This document shows positions 32,085 through 41,713 of a DNA stretch of 64,000 nucleotides, piece after piece. This DNA comes from Euphorbia lathyris (taxonomy: Eukaryota > Streptophyta > Magnoliopsida > Malpighiales > Euphorbiaceae): positions 29,948,531 through 30,012,530 of the forward strand of contig NC_088910.1 of the NCBI RefSeq assembly GCF_963576675.1, given 5' to 3'. A program made the translations under genes and the position numbers. The notes under the pieces are model-generated. The model searched no databases and was not told the origin of the DNA. It saw only the letters and a program-made list of their open reading frames with translations. Each line of letters begins with the position of its first letter. Positions within the stretch are counted from its first letter, which is position 1.

Positions 32085-33046
32085 TTGGGGATGGGCCTGC
32101 TGCCAAACGGGGTAGGGGCACGGAGGAGCGGCTCATGTAGGTGAAGAGGCCCACGGAGGATAAGCCCAAGAGGAGGGCGCCGGCTGCCAAGAGGACGGAT
32201 GCTGCTGCCATGGCCGAGAGGTGTGTCTGCCCCCACCACCGCGCTGGAATCTGCCGCGGGTGTGTCGGCTGCCGTGACGACCGCCGTGATAACCGCCGGA
32301 GTGCCGCTGAGATGCCGGATGGTAAGAAGTCGGTGGGGAGGAGTTGCCCATAAGGGGGGCTGTTTACAACGTTAAGGGCAGCGGCGTTGGGTTGAATGGC
32401 CGTTTTCTTGTTCCGAGCGGATTCCTCAAGAGTAAGCATCGAACGTGCTTTGTTGAATTGGGGTAGAGGCTCAAGGTGTCGAATCTGAGTACCGACATTA
32501 TTATAAGCATCGGTGAGCCCCGAAAGTAATTGTAGCACCAACCGATCATTGGAAACCGGGGATCCAACGTTGCTCAATTGATCAAAAAGAGACTTTAAGT
32601 GTTGGCAATACGAGCTCACATCGGAGAACGTATCCATTTTCACATTGGAAAACTCTTGTTCGAGATATAACACACTAGAATTTTTGTTGTCATGAAAAAA
32701 TTCCTCCAAACGAGTCCAAGCTTGAGCGGCGGTGGCGTCGGGAACAAGAATACTGTTAAGCAAGCTTCGCGATATGGATCCATAATCCATTGTTTAACAA
32801 TTGCGTCGATGCGAGCCCATAAGCCGAGATCCTTTGTTTTCATAACCGAAGAAGAATTTTCAGATTTGTCATCGGTGGATGGGATAATATGGTCGAGAAC
32901 TTGAAAGGCGGTAGCATGAATTTTGAAGAGTTCGGACCAGGTAATGTATTGGCTAGTGGTAGATTCAAGTGGTTCTTTAATGAAGGTGGAGATATTTGAT
33001 ATGGTGAGGGCGGGGTGAGGGGGGGAGGGGTGGCCTTATCAGTCAT
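31993..33046 (-). pseudogene. Copia gag (UBN2 type), frameshifted
   Basis: The leader codes MTDKATPPPLTPPSPY; a frame change near 32990 leads to a degenerate N-terminus (ALWARID-like, IVKQWIMDPYREAC), and another near 32790 opens the main UBN2 region: ATAAQAWTRLEEFFHDNKNS, LEQEFSNVKMDTFSDVSSYC, LVLQLLSGLTDAYNNVGTQI. The tail is rich in Arg, Ser and Pro, with no clear zinc knuckle. At least two indels. Confidence 0.75.
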
Positions 33047-33190
33047 GGTGGAACGGATGTGAGGGGAGAGAAAACAGCGCCGGTAGAGGGAGGGAGGATC
33101 GCCGGCAGCGAGGGGAGAGATCCGGCTGGAAAAGAGAAGAAAAAGGGGGGAGGCAGGATCGGCAATTTAGGGTTTAGAAAGAGAGAATGG

Positions 33191-33201
33191 CTCTGATACC
33201 A
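33191..33201 (-). promoter_or_regulatory. Copia primer binding site, initiator tRNA-Met
   Basis: On the minus strand TGGTATCAGAG follows the LTR end directly, the standard PBS complementary to initiator tRNA-Met. Confidence 0.9.
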
Positions 33202-33403
33202 TGTTGGATTGTGAATCCCTTGATTTTCTATTAATCATGAAAGGTGTATTTATACAATAGTATGATTCCTATAATTATGCTAGAGGTAATTATAATAGGA
33301 AATACAATACAATTATGGTATAATTCCTATAATTATGCTAAAGGTAATTATAATAGGAAATACAATAAAGAGAGAATATTAACATATATAACAATATCTA
33401 ACA
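33202..33403 (-). mobile_element. Copia 5' LTR, 202 bp, inserted in a pectin methylesterase exon
   Basis: On the minus strand it begins TGTTAGATATTG and ends CACAATCCAACA. It holds two copies of a 45-bp segment at 58-bp spacing (33265-33309 and 33323-33367) with TTCCTATAATTA and TAATTATAATAGGAA as inverted arms, and a TATAAATA box. Its first bases interrupt the coding exon at 33404. The partner LTR and second target site were lost. Confidence 0.9.
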
Positions 33404-33577
33404 GTTATGGTTGGGTTTGAAATGGTTTGGGTATTGGTTCATGAAATATTTGCATGGCTCGGGGTTTGGGGTTTGATTGCATAGTTTGTTAATTTCTTCG
33501 GATGAAAATGCGGATTGTAGTGAGAGGAATGAAAAAAGAGAGATGGCAAGGACATATAGTATGAGCTTTGTTGTCAT
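33398..33577 (-). pseudogene. Pectin methylesterase first-exon remnant, truncated by LTR
   Basis: Minus-strand ATG at 33577-33575 opens a 59-codon frame: a hydrophobic signal peptide (MTTKLILYVLAISLFSFLSL), then LCNQTPNPEPCKYFMNQYP. The intact gene at 48161 has the matching WCNETPHPETCKYFINNQ, the first disulfide loop of the pectin methylesterase inhibitor (PMEI) pro-domain. After 58 codons the copia LTR supplies TGT-TAG. The catalytic domain is nowhere near; beyond the copia element lies Tat sequence. This was a type-I pectin methylesterase (or a PMEI) gene, divergent to the intact one 14.6 kb away. The signal peptide and TATA box look undecayed, so a short secreted peptide is conceivable but unsupported. 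Confidence 0.8.
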
Positions 33578-33639
33578 TTTTTATTTTATTGGGTTTATAA
33601 TGTTTTGTTGATGATGTCTAGGTTGTGGAATATGGGGGG

Positions 33640-33647
33640 TTTATATA
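33640..33647 (-). promoter_or_regulatory. TATA box of the truncated pectin methylesterase
   Basis: TATATAAA on the minus strand, about 63 bp upstream of the ATG at 33577, in a short pyrimidine/AT-rich leader context normal for plant genes. Confidence 0.55.
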
Positions 33648-33659
33648 GGAGAGATTAAA

Positions 33660-34823
33660 GAGAATATGGAGTTGGTATTTGGAATTTTTTTAGTTTGTGA
33701 TTATCATTGGTTAAAATTGAATTATTGAGAGGTTTAAGGTTCTTGTTTAACTTTTCACTTTAAAATTTAGAGTTTTAAGTGTTTAATTTTTTTTATTAAA
33801 ATTTTGAAGTGGGTATTTTGAGAAAATCACACAAAAAAAGTCTAGATATTGAGTAGGTTGGGTAAATGGGTTAAATATGTAAATGGGTCTCCCATTTGAC
33901 CAAATTTTATAATTTTTTCAAAAAGTAATGGAAAAAACATGAAAATGCGAAGAACGAAATAATGCAAAATACGTATTGTAATGATAATTGAATTTTATCA
34001 ATTTTATTAAAATTTATCAACAAAACATGGTAATGCAATCATTATTCTATTACATAACATTGCATTATAATGTACCAAACAGACCCTTAATAGTCATTAG
34101 CAAACAGAGCCTTAGCGAGAGCTAATGATGAATTCATCTCAATCCCTGGTAAGTAACAAATGGGACTTCATATGGCACTCAAGATTGTAAAAAAAGTTAG
34201 GCGCTAGTCGGACGGACATGGCCATCGAGGATTAATTAGGGATTAGTCGGAGATTAACTGGAGATTAATCATATTTTTATTTTTAGATTAGTTAATAAAT
34301 AAATTCTTATATAATTGTATTAAAATATATATTATACTATCTAAAAATAATAATATGAAATGATTTAATATAGAAAAATACATATATTTGTAACATATAT
34401 CTTTAAAGATGTGCAACATAAATATCATTGAAACAACTCAAACAAATAAAATATAATATTCACAAGTAATATAATTCACCAAAAGCTATACAATAATGTC
34501 CTTAAAGTCTTAATCATGAAAACAAGTGGAGAACGTAGTTAAACCAAAATATTTGAAAATAATAAACACAATTCACGAATAATCATTTGATAATATTCAA
34601 AAGTTAATTATAATAAATAATAAACGCTTTTATTCATCGTCCTATAGGCGACACCTAGGCAGTCTAGCCGGAGCCTAGACAACTAAAATTTGCCTTACAG
34701 GCTAAAACACACACAGAAGAACTAATCGAAGAAAATCAAGATGAATTCTCAATTTAAGCACCTAATCGGGGCCTAGACGATCCACATGACCTTATTTTTA
34801 AACAATGATAACACTGAAGAAAG
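33660..34823. other. AT-rich interval with decayed repeat traces
   Basis: No gene is seen. The stretch near 34200-34280 (GCGCTAGTCGGACGG, GGGATTAGTCGGAGATTAAC) and 34640-34790 (CACCTAGGCAGTC, ATCGGGGCCTAGACG) look like an old dispersed repeat, not assignable by eye. Confidence 0.4.
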
Positions 34824-35489
34824 TTGGGAACCATAAGACATCTCAATTTAACTATGCCTTTTTCATTTGGAAGGTCAACCCTCACCAAAGGAGCTAGTAT
34901 CTGTCATTTTCGGCATGCTGGTGTCTATGCATGCATGCATCTACCACAACGTTCTTCACCTCCCTTCGGAAGATCTCCACCATTGATTCCTTTTGCACAT
35001 GCATCTAATCAACTTCACTATTCGAGTGTGTGCACTGCCGAGTTGTCTATCGATCTCGGGGTGATCTTGGTACAATCGTCTTTCTCCCGTGCTAGTGCTT
35101 TTCTCGAAATCGGGATCATATAGAGATTTTTAGTGTCTTAGCCCTACCTTACGGGGACTTCGATTCATCCGGGCATCTCCAAGCCTTGCGCTTATGTGTT
35201 AGGGCCCTTGACGCATCTGGATGTTTGTAGATCTATGATGGTCAGCGAAGGGCTTGGATTCTTTTGCATGTTTTCTTTGGTATGATAGGGAGTTTGATTT
35301 GGATGCATCTTTTGATGAAAAATGTGTGGGGGTGGGGGGGGGAGTGATCTTCCCCATAGAATCCTTCCAAATGTTCTCACTATTGGAGGAAGATAGCGAT
35401 CAGGAGCGACAGTTTTGGCGTCTACGAGGAGTTCACTGTTTCCCTATCGACCTCCTCTTTACATCTTCCCATCGATCTTTGAGTGACAT

Positions 35490-35856
35490 ATTCCTCCTAC
35501 TAGGGAAACTGTATATAATGTGCTACCTCGTAAACGGTGTGATAATCTTTCTTCTTTTCCAACTTAATGGCTTCCTCGACAACGTCCAATTTTTCTTGCA
35601 ACTCGGCCATTGATAATGCATTTATGTTAGCGGCTTCTTGCATAATGCTCACGTTGTAGAGGAGCTACTTACTTATACGGTGCATGAATTCCCTATTTGA
35701 AGGGGCAAATAAACCTAGGCATTCCTTGATACACTTATCAAGGTCTGGAATGATTTGGAAAAGGCCCATTGGATTTCCAGTAGAGTCTAAATGTGTCATA
35801 GGCTCTGGGATTGGTCGCAAAGATGATGGATTTTTTATGTTATTTTGTTGAGTCAT
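35490..35856 (-). pseudogene. Unrecognised degenerate reading frame
   Basis: Minus-strand ATG at 35856 opens MTQQNNIKNPSSLRPIPEP and DLDKCIKECLGLFAPSNREF, reaches TAG at 35665, and continues in the same frame with MQEAANINALSMAELQEKLD and VVEEAIKLEKKKDYHTVYE to about 35500. The second part looks helical and possibly coiled coil. I do not recognise the family; a retrotransposon gag N-terminus is possible. The CGTATAA-GTAAGT context at the stop could also be a splice donor. Confidence 0.3.
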
Positions 35857-35859
35857 GGT

Positions 35860-37080
35860 TGCTTATTTGTTTATCCATGTTCATCCCACCAATTTTATAC
35901 GATTGAATCTGTGTGATAGTTCTTCAACAACGTCGTGAAATCCTTCTATGCTTAAACTAAGATATAAAAAGGATCAAGGCGATGTCGCTGACCGATAACC
36001 TCACCTCAATGCCTAAATTAGTTGAACGTAGGATGAGAGCACTAAGTAATTAAGTAATAGTTGCAATAGATGTGTGTATGTACTTTGACTATAAAATCAC
36101 ATTCTATTTATAAGGTGTCATGAGAAAATTTGGTAGTCAGTGGAGATGTTTGTAACATCCTTGGAGGACTAGTGTCGCTTCCGAGTAGTGAACATATTTT
36201 AGGTATAGTTAGTTAGTAATACACACGAATTGAGATTCATTAATCCTAAATGTGAATCACGGGTGCTAATCCAAAGAGAAATCAAAGTGCATCTCATTGG
36301 TTTACGTATCCTAAAGGTTATTTATTTTAATACAATCTGATTTGAAGGTCCTCTTTGCTTCGTAAACGTCTATTGACTTGAGACGACTTATAACTTGATA
36401 ATATTTAAAAGATATCACTACATATATATTTTTTTAAATATCATATTGCTTGTGGAAACAAAAGAAGCCAAGGAATTCCCTTAATGTTTCATGATGAAAT
36501 GAATAGCAGCAAATCACTAGGAAACCACAAATCCCATTTTATAATATCCTTTAAATAATTCAAAGAGATAACGAAAGAGTACACCAATAGGCAAACGTGA
36601 AGAATAAGTAACATCCAGAATGACATACATTCTAAAGGAAGTAGTGGATTAAGAGAAATAATGCATGGATTAATTAGTTGGTTAACTTTGCCTACAAACT
36701 AAAGGGCACATGGTATGGGTCTTTTCCGACTAAAATGCCTAAACTAAAGACGTCACTGCTTGAGTAATTCATGACCTTGCTTCTTCCTTTCAAGGAATCA
36801 TTACTTACAACTCACTATATAACCATTTTCATTTTTGTTACTCTGTCACAACTAATAATATTTATTATTTCTCTTCTATCAATATATATAGGATAAACAA
36901 GTTAGATGGTTTCTGCAATTTTTTTTTTTTTTGAAGAAGAAATTATATCATTTCTAATTTTACATAGATAAACTATTTTTAGTTTTTTATTTTATTTTGT
37001 GTTATATAATTCTTGTTAATTTGTATATGATTGGAAAACTTCAATTTAGGAACGTAAGACTTGTTTTTTAATTAGAAGCT
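35860..37080. other. Interval without a recognised gene
   Basis: AT-rich, with no long frame, tandem array or LTR boundary that I can support. Confidence 0.45.
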
Positions 37081-37149
37081 GGACCTACTAATTACCAATA
37101 CGACTCAATATCTCAACTAGATTGGTACCTTCAGAACACCGAAACAAGT
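37081..37149 (-). pseudogene. LINE 3' end, left part of split copy
   Basis: On the minus strand CFGVLKVPI followed by a stop. It continues the LINE fragment at 43567-43895, from which it is separated by the CRM insertion. 37145-37149 is the CAAGT target copy. Confidence 0.5.
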
Positions 37150-37921
37150 TGATGAGGACATCTTATCACTAGTCCCGAGTCCGGAACAACGAGGAGCCAC
37201 CCGGGAGAACCCACTCAAGGAGAGCAAGGAACAACCCAAGCCAGAGGGCACGCGGGGCGTGCCCAACCGAACGCAAGGCGTGGGAATGGTGGTCTTGGAT
37301 GAAAAGCCAGACCAGTTAGTGACGCGGGCCGCATCCCTCACCACGCGGGGCGTAGTGAAGTTCAGGAGAGCAAACACGCGGGGCGCAACCCTTGGGCGCC
37401 TCGCATAGGTTCCAGTCCGGAGATCCACCAAGTTCAGGAGCCCCATGATGCGGGGCGTAATCTGCAGGACGCCTCGCGTACTGAGCTCGAGCCAGCCTCC
37501 TCAAGTTCAGGAGCACATCTACGCGGGGCGTAACCCCGAGACGCGGGGCGTGTTTTGACCTGGAGAATACTTCCCCTCCAAGTTCTCACCTTGAGGGGAC
37601 CATTTCTGTGACACTCTATTTACTGTTTTGCCATTGTGACTTAATTACTAAACTTCCCCTTCCCTATTATACCCTTATGGCCATGTGTTAACCAAAACCC
37701 TATTCATAGGCTGTTGGGTCTTTTGCTTTGTTTTGTGGGAGAGTATTTAAACCCCCATGTTTTGTAATGTTCTAAACTTTTGATGAATTAAACTTATAGC
37801 CTCCTTTGAGAGCTTGGATTTCATATCCTTTGGGTTAACTCAACCTTCAAGTTTAGCTTGAGAAGATTGAATTCTTTGTGGATTTACGATTAAAATCCTC
37901 AGTCGATTTCACCCTACATCA
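37150..37921 (+). repeat. CRM 5' LTR (772 bp)
   Basis: Starts TGATGAGGACATC and ends CCTACATCA. Contains the ACGC/GCGT dyads, a TATTTAAA box near 37745 and an AATTAAACTT stretch. It lacks 19 bp present in the 3' LTR near 42985. Confidence 0.95.
37250..37551. repeat. ACGC-NNN-GCGT dyads in CRM LTR
   Basis: At least seven short dyads: GCACGC-GGG-GCGTGC (37248-37262), ACGC-AAG-GCGT (near 37272), several ACGC-GGG-GCGT including TACGC-GGG-GCGTA (37520-37532) and 37541-37551, and ACGC-CTC-GCGT (near 37470). The same set recurs in the 3' LTR (about 42875-43195). Confidence 0.85.
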
Positions 37922-37923
37922 GT

Positions 37924-37936
37924 TGGTATCAGAGCC
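37924..37936 (+). promoter_or_regulatory. CRM primer binding site, initiator tRNA-Met
   Basis: TGGTATCAGAGCC two bases after the LTR end. Confidence 0.95.
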
Positions 37937-37948
37937 AAGTCGTTTTCC

Positions 37949-40198
37949 TTGACCGGAGACTTCTTCTCGGAGATGGTTCAACCATGTATCACCACCGAAG
38001 CCATTGGAACCCAAGAACAAAGGTTTGAGGCATTAGAATCAAGCTTGAAGGCCATAAATGACAAGATGAGTGAGTTGGAAGAAAGACAAGAAACGGAACG
38101 AAGAGAAAGGCGTCTTGATACGGAGAGGCTTATTCTTGAGTTTCGGAATAGCCACATCCAACCCGCCGGAGAACCTCACCGGAGACAAGAGGAGCAAACC
38201 CGCCATCTACTTGAAAGGCAACCAACACCACCACCACGGATCACCTATGCACCCCAAGCAATGGACCATCGGGTTCAAGAGGTAAGGCAGACTAATCCCG
38301 TAACCATTAGAAACGTGGATAGTGATAGTGATGGGGATTTCTTTGATGATTATGACATGCCTAGGATTGCTAGGAATATGGGGATTAGGATTGATGATAA
38401 TGCCATGAATGGTAGGCCTAGACATGATGTGCATGTGAATGATGTTGTTGGTCCCGCGCATGTGCATGCCGGGAATATGGATATTGTGCATAATGATGTT
38501 GTAGGTGGTTACGAAAGGGGGAATGTGGGTTTGAATGACCCGTATGAGGGCCGAGGTAATGAGAGGGGCGGATATGGAGGCAGACCAAATGTGAGAATGG
38601 GGTATGGAGGAAATTTTGATAGAGATGATGCCTTCAAGTTGAAAGTGGACTTACCGTCATTCGGGGGAGAACTTGACATAGAGGGTTTCCTCGATTGGTT
38701 GCTTGAGGTAGAACGGTTCTTTGACTATGCGGGAATACCGGAAGACCGGAAGGTTCGGTTAGTAGCTTACCGGTTGAAAGGAGGAGCTTCAGTTTGGTGG
38801 GATAACATGAAGGAGGGAAGAAGAAGAGGAGGAAGGGAACCGATTAGGTCTTGGTTAAGGATGAAGTCGATGTTGCAGGAGAGGTTTCTACCACCCGACT
38901 ATGAACAGTACATCTACAGTTCCTACCGGAATTGTTCTCAAGGTGCTAGAAGTGTGCACGAGTATACCTCGGAGTTCTTGCGGCTGTCGGCAAGGGCTAA
39001 TTTGTCGAAAACCGAGAGCCAAAAGACTTCAAGGTATCTTGAAGGGTTAAGGTACAACATCCAAGATCGGATTGGGACGCAAATGGTGATTCGGGTGCAA
39101 GATGCCCGTAATTTAGCATTGAAGGCCGAGGCACAGTTGAGCTTGAGGGGTCGAGAAGGTTATAGGAGGACCGGGGCCGAGAGTACCTATGGAGGGAGAG
39201 GAGCTCCCAAGGGGATCGATAAGGGTAAAGGAATCGCAAGTTCAAGCGATTCCAAGGCGCCAAGTACGGGAAAGGCACCAAGTGGAGATGTGAGGCCTTT
39301 TAAGGCGACACAACCCCCTAGGGGCAACAACCCTTATGCTAAGCCGGCTCCATTCAAGTGTTTCCGATGCAACGAGCCGGGCCACCATTCCAACGAGTGC
39401 CCCAAGAGAAGAAGTGCCAACATGGTTGAGCGGTATGAGGACGACAAGGACTATGATGACGAGGGGGATGTTTGTTGTGTTCCTGTTGAGGATGAGTATG
39501 GGGAAGAGTATGATGGGGACCACGCCATACACGTAGTGAGGAGGCTCCTAGTCTCAAGCCGAGTAGCTTCGGATCAACGACACCAATTGTTCCGAACCCG
39601 ATGTCTAGTGCAAGGAGTGAAGTGCAATGTGATCATCGATAGTGGGAGTCAAGAGAACATTATTAGTGATACTGCAGCCAAGAGATTTGGATTGGAGCTT
39701 GAGGCGCACCCTAGTCCGTATAGTGTGGGGTGGATCAAGGATGTCAGAGCAATGAAAGTCACTCAAAGATGTAAGGTCCCTCTTGAGATAGGGGAGTACC
39801 GGGATGAGGTTTATTATGATGTGGTGGAGATGGATGCTTGTCACTTACTGTTGGGGCGTCCGTGGCAGTTTGATAGAGACGCCACCCACGCCGGGAGAAA
39901 GAACACTTATCGTTTTATGAAGGACGGCATCAGATATGTACTAACACCTCTATCGGGGGAGCCCAAAGACAAAGGGAAGTCTACCTTGATCGTTTGCCCA
40001 ACTCACAAGGCGTTTATTAACGAGTGTGAGGAAAGCCAAACGGTTTATGTAGTGATGGTGAAGACGAGCACACCGGCGGGAAGGATGGGAAGTGAAAATG
40101 AAGAGGTTCCGGAGGAAGTGGGGAGATTACTCAATGAATTCCGAGATGTCTTCCCGGATGAATTACCGGATGGGTTACCACCCCTACGGGACATCTAA
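37949..40198 (+). CDS. CRM gag and protease
   Basis: First 749 residues of the Gag-Pol frame. An N-terminal coiled coil (LESSLKAINDKMSELEERQE) is followed by a Gly/Asn/Asp-rich region and the retrotransposon-gag core (FLDWLLEVERFFDYAGIPED, WWDNMKEGRRRGG, FLPPDYEQYIYSSYRNC). The zinc knuckle CFRCNEPGHHSNEC is at about residues 470-483 and the retropepsin site VIIDSGSQENII at about 562. It ends at TAA (40196-40198), where the family has Gln (LRDIQHHIDL), so a single C-to-T change truncates an otherwise open Gag-Pol. The start may be this ATG or a second one at 37973. Confidence 0.9.
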   Translation: MTGDFFSEMVQPCITTEAIGTQEQRFEALESSLKAINDKMSELEERQETERRERRLDTERLILEFRNSHIQPAGEPHRRQEEQTRHLLERQPTPPPRITYAPQAMDHRVQEVRQTNPVTIRNVDSDSDGDFFDDYDMPRIARNMGIRIDDNAMNGRPRHDVHVNDVVGPAHVHAGNMDIVHNDVVGGYERGNVGLNDPYEGRGNERGGYGGRPNVRMGYGGNFDRDDAFKLKVDLPSFGGELDIEGFLDWLLEVERFFDYAGIPEDRKVRLVAYRLKGGASVWWDNMKEGRRRGGREPIRSWLRMKSMLQERFLPPDYEQYIYSSYRNCSQGARSVHEYTSEFLRLSARANLSKTESQKTSRYLEGLRYNIQDRIGTQMVIRVQDARNLALKAEAQLSLRGREGYRRTGAESTYGGRGAPKGIDKGKGIASSSDSKAPSTGKAPSGDVRPFKATQPPRGNNPYAKPAPFKCFRCNEPGHHSNECPKRRSANMVERYEDDKDYDDEGDVCCVPVEDEYGEEYDGDHAIHVVRRLLVSSRVASDQRHQLFRTRCLVQGVKCNVIIDSGSQENIISDTAAKRFGLELEAHPSPYSVGWIKDVRAMKVTQRCKVPLEIGEYRDEVYYDVVEMDACHLLLGRPWQFDRDATHAGRKNTYRFMKDGIRYVLTPLSGEPKDKGKSTLIVCPTHKAFINECEESQTVYVVMVKTSTPAGRMGSENEEVPEEVGRLLNEFRDVFPDELPDGLPPLRDI

Positions 40199-40213
40199 CA
40201 CCACATTGATCTA

Positions 40214-41713
40214 GTGCCGGGAGCTAGCTTACCTAGTCTTCCCCACTACCGGATGAGTCCCAAGGAGAGTGAGGTAATGAAGGAAAAGGTGGACGAATTG
40301 ATTAAAATGGGGTATGTTAGGGAAAGCATGAGCCCATGTGCGGTGCCGGCCTTATTGACACCCAAAAAGGATGGGTCGTGGAGGATGTGTGTGGACAGTC
40401 GAGCCATCAACAAGATTACCATTCGGTACAAATTCCCGATTCCCCGACTTGATGATATGCTCGATCAGTTGAGTGGTTCCAAGGTCTTTTCGAAGATCGA
40501 CTTGAGGAGCGGGTATCACCAAATCCGAATCAAGGCGGGAGATGAGTGGAAGACGGCGTTTAAGACGCGTGACGGGCTATACGAGTGGTTAGTGATGCCA
40601 TTCGGGATGACCAATGCACCGAGTACTTTCATGAGATTGATGAACCAAGTGTTGCGTCCGGTGATTGGGAAGTTTGTGGTGGTCTACTTTGATGATATCC
40701 TCATCCATAGTAAGACACTAGAAGAGCATGTGGAGCACTTGAGGACCGTATTAACCTTGCTCTGGGAAAACCAACTCTTTGCCAACACTAAGAAGTGTGA
40801 CTTTGTGATGGAGAGCTTGGTGTTCCTTGGGTATGTGGTCAGTGGGAGTGGGATTCGAGTGGATGAAGAGAAGGTGAGGGCTGTCCGGGAATGGCCGACT
40901 CCGAAGAAAGTTGGGGATATTAGGAGTTTCCATGGGTTGGCTACATTCTATAGGCGGTTCATCCGAGATTTCAGCGCTATCGTGGCTCCTATGACCGAAT
41001 GCTTGAAGAAGGGTAGAGGTTTTAAGTGGGAAGATGAGCAAGAGAAAAGTTTTGCTTTGATTAAGGAGAAGCTAAGTACCGCTCCGGTGTTAGCTTTTCC
41101 GGACTTCGAGAAGCTCTTTGAGGTTGAGTGTGATGCTAGTGGAGTTGGAGTTGGGGGAGTGTTAATGCAAGAAAAGAGGCCCATAGCGTATTTCAGCGAG
41201 AAGTTATGTGACTCAAGGCAGAAATGGGCCACTTATGATAAGGAGTTCTATGCGGTAGTGCGGGCTCTCAAGACGTGGGAGCACTACCTTATTGGGAAGG
41301 AGTTCATGTTGTACACCGACCACCAAGCCCTTAAGTACTTGGGGAGTCAAAAGCAAATCCGGAGCTCCATGCATGCTAGGTGGTTCGCATTTGTGGATAA
41401 GTTTCCTTATCGACTTCTCCACAAATCGGGTCAACAGAATAAGGTGGCGGATGCTTTGAGCCGGAGGATTGCACTTATGAAGACCGTGGCCTTGGAGTTA
41501 ACAGATTTTGAGCACATCAAGGGAGAATACGAAGATGACGCAGACTTTGGTATTGAGTGGGAGAAGTGTAGAAGGGGCACCGAAGAGGGAGGATATCAGC
41601 TTGTGAACGGATTTCTCATGAAGGGTAGCCAGCTGTGCCTTCCAAACACGTCTATACGAGAAAGAGTGATCCGAGAGCTACATGGGGGAGTGTTGGGGGG
41701 GCCACTTTGGTAG
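40214..41713 (+). CDS. CRM RT and RNase H
   Basis: Same frame as gag-protease after the stop at 40196. RT motifs: [51 protein letters not shown] and catalytic YFDD in [13 protein letters not shown]. RNase H follows ([57 protein letters not shown]). The catalytic residues I can place are intact. The frame is lost in a G-run at about 41693-41701 (an extra G), just inside the integrase zinc region. Confidence 0.92.
   Translation: MPGASLPSLPHYRMSPKESEVMKEKVDELIKMGYVRESMSPCAVPALLTPKKDGSWRMCVDSRAINKITIRYKFPIPRLDDMLDQLSGSKVFSKIDLRSGYHQIRIKAGDEWKTAFKTRDGLYEWLVMPFGMTNAPSTFMRLMNQVLRPVIGKFVVVYFDDILIHSKTLEEHVEHLRTVLTLLWENQLFANTKKCDFVMESLVFLGYVVSGSGIRVDEEKVRAVREWPTPKKVGDIRSFHGLATFYRRFIRDFSAIVAPMTECLKKGRGFKWEDEQEKSFALIKEKLSTAPVLAFPDFEKLFEVECDASGVGVGGVLMQEKRPIAYFSEKLCDSRQKWATYDKEFYAVVRALKTWEHYLIGKEFMLYTDHQALKYLGSQKQIRSSMHARWFAFVDKFPYRLLHKSGQQNKVADALSRRIALMKTVALELTDFEHIKGEYEDDADFGIEWEKCRRGTEEGGYQLVNGFLMKGSQLCLPNTSIRERVIRELHGGVLGGPLW

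Noticed and set aside
34824..35613. Plus-strand frames of 99 and 119 codons
   Set aside because: No start context, no recognised motif and no conservation evidence; not reported as genes.
37117..37516. Minus-strand frames in the CRM 5' LTR
   Set aside because: Antisense of the LTR segment that codes the integrase tail in the 3' copy; only the last few codons (37117-37149) belong to the LINE.
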